Of a DNA stretch of 18,510 nt, positions 14,789 through 18,510 are shown piece by piece. Numbering within the stretch: position 1 is the first letter of the stretch; each line of letters begins with the position of its first letter. The DNA comes from Eubacterium sp. (GTDB taxonomy: Bacteria; Bacillota; Clostridia; Oscillospirales; Acutalibacteraceae). The stretch is from the NCBI GenBank assembly GCA_017543415.1, contig JAFYGD010000027.1:1-18510 (forward strand). Direction: 5' to 3'. Under the pieces are notes generated by a model. The model ran no database searches. It was not told the DNA's origin and saw only the letters and a program-made list of their open reading frames with translations. The position numbers and the translations under genes were made by a program.

Positions 14789-16957
14789 TTATTTTTTGTT
14801 TACTGTCAAATGGTTTTCGTTATATTTGTTTTTGCGTACAAGCATATAGCAAATAAACGCAAATGCTGCAATCGCTGCAATAATGCCGATAATATGGTTT
14901 TTAATATCGCCTGTGAACAGACAACCGAACTGGTATACAATAAGCGATATAAGATATGCAAAGCCGCACTGATAACCGATTGCAAACCAGGTCCATTTTG
15001 CATTGTTCATTTCTCTTTTGATTGCACCGATTGCTGCGAAGCACGGAGCGCAAAGAAGGTTGAAAATAAGGTATGAATAACCTGCAAGAGCGCCGTGACC
15101 GCCGCTGAAGGAATTGAAATCTGCTGCAAGATTTTTCCAGATTTCGTCTCCGTTTTCCGCAAGCTCGCCGCCGAAGTGGTAGAGCTCGCCGAAGGTTCCT
15201 ACAACGTTTTCCTTTGCAATAAGGCCCGTAACGGCGGCAACAGCCGTTTTCCAGCTGCCCCAGCCGAGCGGAATAAAGAGCCATGCAAAAAGATTGCCGA
15301 TTTTAGCCATGAGCGAATTGTCAATATCTTCAATCATACCGAACTTTCCGCCCTCAACGCCGAACGCAAGAAGGAACCATACAACGATTGTTGAAAGAAG
15401 AATAACCGTTCCCGCTTTCTTGATGAACGACCAGCCGCGCTCCCATGTTGAGCGGAGAACCGTTCCTACCGTGGGAAGGTGATATGCGGGAAGCTCCATA
15501 ACAAACGGAGCGGGGTCTCCCGAAAATCTCTTTGTTTTCTTGAGCATAATTCCCGATACGATAATTGCCGCAACGCCGATAAAGTATGCAGACGCCGCAA
15601 CAAGTCCGCTTCCGCCGAAAAGCGCGCCCGCAATAAGACCGATAATAGGCAGCTTTGCGGAGCAGGGAACAAAGGTTGTTGTCATAATTGTCATACGGCG
15701 GTCACGCTCGTTTTCAATAGTACGTGACGCCATAACGCCGGGAATACCGCAGCCGGAGCCTATAAGCATCGGTATAAAGGATTTACCCGAAAGTCCGAAG
15801 TGGCGGAAAATTCTGTCCATAACGAACGCAACGCGCGCCATATAGCCGCAGCCTTCAAGGAAAGCGAGCATAACAAAAAGAACAAGAATTTGCGGAACAA
15901 AGCCGAGTACCGCGCCGACGCCGCCTACTATACCGTCGTTAATAAGTCCGAAAAGCCATTCGGGAACTCTGCCTTCAAGGAGTTTGCTTACAAGACCCGG
16001 TATCCATTCGCCGAAGAGCACTTCGTTTGTCCAGTCGGTTGCACCCGAGCCTACGGTTTTCATTGCTATGTAGTAAACAAGGAACATTACAACCGCAAAT
16101 ATCGGCAATCCCCAGATACGGCTTGTAACAACCTTGTCAATTTTATCGCTTGTTGAAAGCTTGCCCTTGTTTGCTTTTATGTAGCAGGACTTGATAATTG
16201 AGCCTATGTATATATATCTTTCGTTTGTAATTATTGATTCAGCGTCATCGTCAAGCTCATCCTCTGCAGCCTTAATATCCTCTGCAATATGCTCAAGGTC
16301 AGCTTTGCTTATTTTCAGCTTTTCAATAACCTTTTCGTCGCTTTCAAAAAGCTTGATAGCATACCATCTCTGCTGTTCTTTCGGCATATCGTGAAGCAGT
16401 CTTTCCTCAATGTGAGCAAGCGCGTGTTCAACAACGCCGCTGAAGGAGTGCTGCGGTACGGTAGCTTCACCCGAAGCGGCTTTAATAGCAGTTTCGGCAG
16501 CCTCATCAATGCCCGTGCCTTTGAGCGCAGAAATTTCAATTACGTTGCAGGCAAGCTGACGTGAAAGCTCTGCAGTGTCAATTTTATCGCCGTTCTTTTT
16601 TACAACGTCCATCATGTTGATTGCAACAACAACGGGAATACCAAGCTCAACAAGCTGGGTTGTAAGGTAAAGGTTTCTTTCAAGGTTTGTACCGTCAACA
16701 ATATTAATAATAGCGTCCGGCTTTTCATCAATAAGGTAATCCCTTGCAACCACCTCTTCAATAGTGTAGGGTGAAAGCGAGTAAATACCCGGAAGGTCGG
16801 TAATGGTTACGTCGCTGTGCTTTTTCAGCTTACCCTCTTTCTTTTCTACCGTAACGCCGGGCCAGTTACCTACGTACTGGTTTGCGCCCGTAAGCGCGTT
16901 AAACAGGGTTGTTTTGCCGCTGTTCGGGTTACCGGCAAGTGCAATTTTTATGCTCAT
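14789..16957 (-). CDS. feoB: FeoB, ferrous iron transporter
   Basis: 722 residues. The N-terminal G domain has G1 GNPNSGKT (9-16), G3 DLPG (54-57), G4 NMMD (114-117) and G5 SALK (143-146), followed by the helical GDI-like region (about 165-270). The membrane domain carries two gate motifs with one Cys each, GCGIPGVMASRT and PCSAKLP. A long polar loop with GGELAENGDEIWKN lies before the last helices, and the protein ends in a basic tail. The classical P-loop and the two separate feoA genes upstream mark this as the main ferrous importer of the window. The ATG at 16957 has GGAGAGGAG at 16963-16971, directly next to a regulator palindrome. FeoB moves Fe2+ into the cytoplasm. Confidence 0.95.
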   Translation of the reverse strand: MSIKIALAGNPNSGKTTLFNALTGANQYVGNWPGVTVEKKEGKLKKHSDVTITDLPGIYSLSPYTIEEVVARDYLIDEKPDAIINIVDGTNLERNLYLTTQLVELGIPVVVAINMMDVVKKNGDKIDTAELSRQLACNVIEISALKGTGIDEAAETAIKAASGEATVPQHSFSGVVEHALAHIEERLLHDMPKEQQRWYAIKLFESDEKVIEKLKISKADLEHIAEDIKAAEDELDDDAESIITNERYIYIGSIIKSCYIKANKGKLSTSDKIDKVVTSRIWGLPIFAVVMFLVYYIAMKTVGSGATDWTNEVLFGEWIPGLVSKLLEGRVPEWLFGLINDGIVGGVGAVLGFVPQILVLFVMLAFLEGCGYMARVAFVMDRIFRHFGLSGKSFIPMLIGSGCGIPGVMASRTIENERDRRMTIMTTTFVPCSAKLPIIGLIAGALFGGSGLVAASAYFIGVAAIIVSGIMLKKTKRFSGDPAPFVMELPAYHLPTVGTVLRSTWERGWSFIKKAGTVILLSTIVVWFLLAFGVEGGKFGMIEDIDNSLMAKIGNLFAWLFIPLGWGSWKTAVAAVTGLIAKENVVGTFGELYHFGGELAENGDEIWKNLAADFNSFSGGHGALAGYSYLIFNLLCAPCFAAIGAIKREMNNAKWTWFAIGYQCGFAYLISLIVYQFGCLFTGDIKNHIIGIIAAIAAFAFICYMLVRKNKYNENHLTVNKK

Positions 16958-16971
16958 ATTATCTCCTCTCC

Positions 16972-16991
16972 AAGTTAGCGAACGCTAACTT
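16972..16991. promoter_or_regulatory. Regulator palindrome between feoA and feoB
   Basis: AAGTTAGCGAACGCTAACTT, 9-bp arms around AA, containing GTTAG-N6-CTAAC. It is the most symmetric copy in the window. It lies in the 49-base gap between feoA and feoB and directly touches the feoB ribosome site. No promoter hexamers sit around it: the positions equal to -35 and -10 in the feoA promoter read CGCAAA and TTGGAG. Confidence 0.8.
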
Positions 16992-17006
16992 TTGCGTTAA
17001 ATTTTT

Positions 17007-17225
17007 TTATTCTACCTCAATAAGTTCGGCGTCGCCCTTGCGGATTGAAAGCTCGTAATCCCTTACGGTGATTTCAACAGGGTCGCCGAGCGGAGCTACC
17101 TTGCGAACATAAATTTCAACTCCCTTGGTAATTCCCATATCCATAATTCTGCGCTTGAGCGCGCCTTCGCCGTGGATACGCTTTACCTTACAGGTGTTGC
17201 CGATTTTTACGTCTTTAAGTGTCAT
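17007..17225 (-). CDS. feoA: FeoA, small SH3-like partner of FeoB
   Basis: 72 residues, the normal FeoA length. It shows the family pattern: EGALKRRIMDMGITKG, then APLGDPVEITVRDYELSIRKGDAELIEV. It is close to the FeoA domain fused to the second FeoB (same EGAL, DMG, GDP and YEL positions), so the two share a recent ancestor. FeoA proteins bind FeoB in the cytoplasm and are needed for Fe2+ uptake. A purine-rich GGGGGAA lies just before the ATG, 11 bases after the first feoA. Confidence 0.92.
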   Translation of the reverse strand: MTLKDVKIGNTCKVKRIHGEGALKRRIMDMGITKGVEIYVRKVAPLGDPVEITVRDYELSIRKGDAELIEVE

Positions 17226-17236
17226 TTTTATTCCCC

Positions 17237-17449
17237 CTAAACATATATTTTCATTGCCATTTCTTTGCTGATAGCAATGCGTGATTCTTTAACCTTAACA
17301 ATAATGTTTCCGTTTTGCTCTGTAATCACGGTTACCGTATCGCCAACGATAAAGCCGAGATTTTCAAGATGCTTTTTTACTTCGGGCTTGCCGGAAATCC
17401 TTTTGATAATGCCGTTTTTACCGTCGCCCAGAACACTAATTGGTATCAT
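17237..17449 (-). CDS. feoA: FeoA-family protein, divergent copy
   Basis: 70 residues, first gene of the operon. The FeoA SH3-like fold is recognisable from SGKPEVKKHLENLGFIVGDTVTVI and KVKESRIAISKEMAMKI. It lacks the APxGDP segment that the other two FeoA sequences here share. The ATG at 17449 has AAGGAGG 5 bases upstream (17455-17461). Paired unlike feoA genes before feoB are common in Clostridia; one may act with FeoB and the other on a separate step, but this is not known. It is probably controlled by the two palindromes just upstream. Confidence 0.88.
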   Translation of the reverse strand: MIPISVLGDGKNGIIKRISGKPEVKKHLENLGFIVGDTVTVITEQNGNIIVKVKESRIAISKEMAMKIYV

Positions 17450-17460
17450 AACAGCCTCCT

Positions 17461-17480
17461 TGGTTAGTTATTGCTAACCA
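17461..17480. promoter_or_regulatory. Regulator palindrome at the feoA transcription start
   Basis: TGGTTAGTTATTGCTAACCA, with 7-bp arms and GTTAG-N6-CTAAC. It covers the predicted start of transcription (about 17479) and ends against the feoA ribosome site, so a bound repressor would block initiation or early elongation. Confidence 0.8.
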
Positions 17481-17485
17481 AATAT

Positions 17486-17514
17486 ATTATAGTTAGCAAA
17501 CGCTAACTTGTCAA
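17486..17514 (-). promoter_or_regulatory. feoA operon promoter with an operator filling its spacer
   Basis: On the minus strand: TTGACA (17509-17514), 17-bp spacer, TATAAT (17486-17491), a perfect sigma-A consensus. The spacer itself is the palindrome: AGTTAGC and GCTAACT arms at 17491-17508, with GTTAG-N6-CTAAC. Regulator binding here would exclude RNA polymerase, which suits tight repression of a very strong promoter when iron is sufficient. Confidence 0.88.
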
Positions 17515-17531
17515 GCGCTTTTTTTATTTTC

Positions 17532-17569
17532 TTGAAAAAAGCTTTTATATATGTTAAGATATTGCTAAC
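17532..17569 (+). promoter_or_regulatory. Promoter of the DtxR-family gene with an imperfect palindrome
   Basis: TTGAAA (17532-17537), 17-bp spacer, TAAGAT (17555-17560). GTTA and TAAC around a 9-base middle (17553-17569) form a degenerate copy of the GTTAG-N6-CTAAC box with one extra base. It covers the -10 element and ends just before the GAGGTG ribosome site, which suggests weak self-control. Confidence 0.65.
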
Positions 17570-17581
17570 CGAGGTGATATA

Positions 17582-17950
17582 ATGGATAACAGAGAATCTG
17601 CAGAAATGTATCTTGAATCAATTTATGTTTTATCCTTGAAATCGGATACGGTAAGAAGAATTGATATCAGTAAATATATGGGTTATGCAAAGCCTTCCGT
17701 AACGCGCGGCATAAGCCTTCTTGAAGAACGCGGTCTTGTAAGCGTTGACGAAAGCGGCAATCTTTTACTTACAAAAGAGGGTAAAAAGGAAGCGCAGCAG
17801 ATTTACGAAAGGCATACGGTTTTAACAAATATGTTTGTTAAGCTCGGCGTAGATGAAAAAACTGCGGCACAGGACGCCTGCAGAATTGAGCATTATATAA
17901 GTAATAAAACCTTTAACGCGATTAAAAGGCATATGAAAAAATACGAATAA
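17582..17950 (+). CDS. DtxR-family iron-dependent regulator, short form
   Basis: A 122-residue metal-dependent repressor divergent from the feo operon. Residues 1-75 are the winged-helix DNA-binding domain (AKPSVTRGISLLEERGLV is the recognition-helix area); the rest is the dimerisation domain. It has no C-terminal SH3 domain, so it is the size of MntR. Its ligand positions differ from MntR and match the DtxR/IdeR primary site: M9 (EMYLESIY) for DtxR Met10, and C100, E103 and H104 (CRIEH) for DtxR Cys102, Glu105 and His106. H78 corresponds to DtxR His79. MntR has Asp and Glu at the Met and Cys places. This favours Fe2+ as co-repressor, in line with the adjacent Fe2+ importer. GAGGTG lies before the ATG. 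Confidence 0.93.
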   Translation: MDNRESAEMYLESIYVLSLKSDTVRRIDISKYMGYAKPSVTRGISLLEERGLVSVDESGNLLLTKEGKKEAQQIYERHTVLTNMFVKLGVDEKTAAQDACRIEHYISNKTFNAIKRHMKKYE

Positions 17951-17985
17951 AAAAGAGAGGTTCTAAAACCTCTCTTTTGTTTTAT
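17951..17985. terminator. Bidirectional terminator between the regulator and the DUF1846 gene
   Basis: A 12-bp stem, AAAAGAGAGGTT (17951-17962), loop CTAA, AACCTCTCTTTT (17967-17978), followed on the plus strand by GTTTTATTT and on the minus strand by TTATTC. It serves both converging genes. Confidence 0.88.
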
Positions 17986-18510
17986 TTGCTTTTCGGGTCG
18001 CAGGTAACGCGAACTCCGATTTTTTTGAGTACGGAGGAATCAACCTCGGTTAGCATAACGGTTGCGTGCATTTCCGTATTCTTAAGGTTCTGAAGCTGGG
18101 CAAGCGCCGCAGCCGCGTTTTCGTCCGTAACGGCTGAAATTGAAAGCGCAAGCAGAGTTTCGTCTGTATGGAGCCTCGGGTTTTTATTGCCGAGGTAGTT
18201 AACCTTCAGTTTCTGAACGGGGCGTATAACCTCGGGGTTTACAAGATGAATTGCGTCGTCAATGCCTGCAAGGTGCTTAAGCGCGTTTAAAAGCATTGCC
18301 GAGGAGCAGCCGAGCAGGTCTGTTGTTCTGCCTGTAATTACGGTTCCGTCGTTAAGCTCCAGTGCAGCTGAGGGACTGCAGGTTGCCTTTTCCTTTTCTC
18401 TTGCGGCAACCGTGCATTTTCTGTAATCGGGGCTTATTCCCGCCTGGTTCATTAAAAGCTCAAGCTTGTATATTTCATCGCTGTTCTTTGCTCTTTTTGT
18501 GTTCTTTGCG
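17982..18510 (-). CDS. DUF1846 / UPF0371 family protein (5' end outside window)
   Basis: The frame stays open from the stop at 17982 to the right edge, giving about 176 visible codons; an internal ATG at 18452 is not the true start. Full-length family members are about 500 residues, so this is the C-terminal third. Recognisable family stretches are LNDGTVITGRTTDLLGCSSAMLLNALKHLAGID, LGNKNPRLHTDETLLALSISA and IGVRVTCDPK. The family is conserved in Firmicutes and its biochemical role is not established. The gene ends in the shared terminator. Confidence 0.85.
   Translation of the reverse strand, partial: AKNTKRAKNSDEIYKLELLMNQAGISPDYRKCTVAAREKEKATCSPSAALELNDGTVITGRTTDLLGCSSAMLLNALKHLAGIDDAIHLVNPEVIRPVQKLKVNYLGNKNPRLHTDETLLALSISAVTDENAAAALAQLQNLKNTEMHATVMLTEVDSSVLKKIGVRVTCDPKSK

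Noticed and set aside
1..18510. CRISPR array, insertion sequence, phage or toxin-antitoxin system
   Set aside because: No regularly spaced direct repeats, transposase, integrase or typical small paired genes were seen on either strand.

Overview
This window looks like a chromosomal segment of a strictly anaerobic gut-type Firmicute of class Clostridia, probably near Oscillospirales/Ruminococcaceae. The reasons are the six-gene Rnf complex in the clostridial order C-D-G-E-A-B, the Feo systems with a FeoB-associated Cys-rich protein, a class B sortase, strong AGGAGG-type ribosome sites and sigma-A promoters. Genus cannot be fixed from sequence reading alone. There is no CRISPR array, insertion sequence, phage gene or rRNA.

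Layout. 1-962 (+): 3' part of a class B sortase with an unusual three-helix membrane tail. 1108-2268 (+): an MFS transporter. 2269-2501: a gene-free stretch. 2502-2577 (-): tRNA-Asn(GTT) with its own promoter and terminator. 2681-7693 (-): rnfCDGEAB, the ferredoxin:NAD+ oxidoreductase ion pump. 7876-9782 (+): a divergent OmpR-type response regulator and histidine kinase. The shared 182-bp control region carries a promoter for each direction and a sequence close to the clostridial Rex redox-repressor site. 9804-14517 (-): a four-gene run encoding a FeoA-FeoB fusion, a CDF metal exporter with a manganese-type ligand set, a TfoX-N-domain protein and a tandem GNAT protein. 14601-17449 (-): an iron-uptake operon of feoA, feoA, feoB and a small FeoB-associated protein. 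17582-17950 (+): a short DtxR-family regulator. 17982-18510 (-): 3' part of a DUF1846/UPF0371 gene.

How it works together. The right half is a metal-homeostasis module. The regulator has MntR-like size but the iron-type ligand residues of DtxR (Met and Cys). A 16-bp palindrome, GTTAG-N6-CTAAC, occurs at two places in the feoA promoter, including exactly inside the 17-bp spacer of a perfect consensus promoter. It occurs again between feoA and feoB, and in a degenerate form at the regulator's own promoter. The second FeoB operon has a strong promoter but no such box, and it is linked to a likely Mn2+ exporter, so the two FeoB systems are probably controlled differently. The left half is energy metabolism: Rnf couples reduced ferredoxin and NAD+ to ion export. 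RnfE carries a Cys-rich tail with the same CGxxCxxCP spacing as the FeoB-associated protein. The most promising points are the box-plus-ribosome-site arrangement of the feo regulon, the hybrid regulator, the two contrasting FeoB operons and the RnfE tail.
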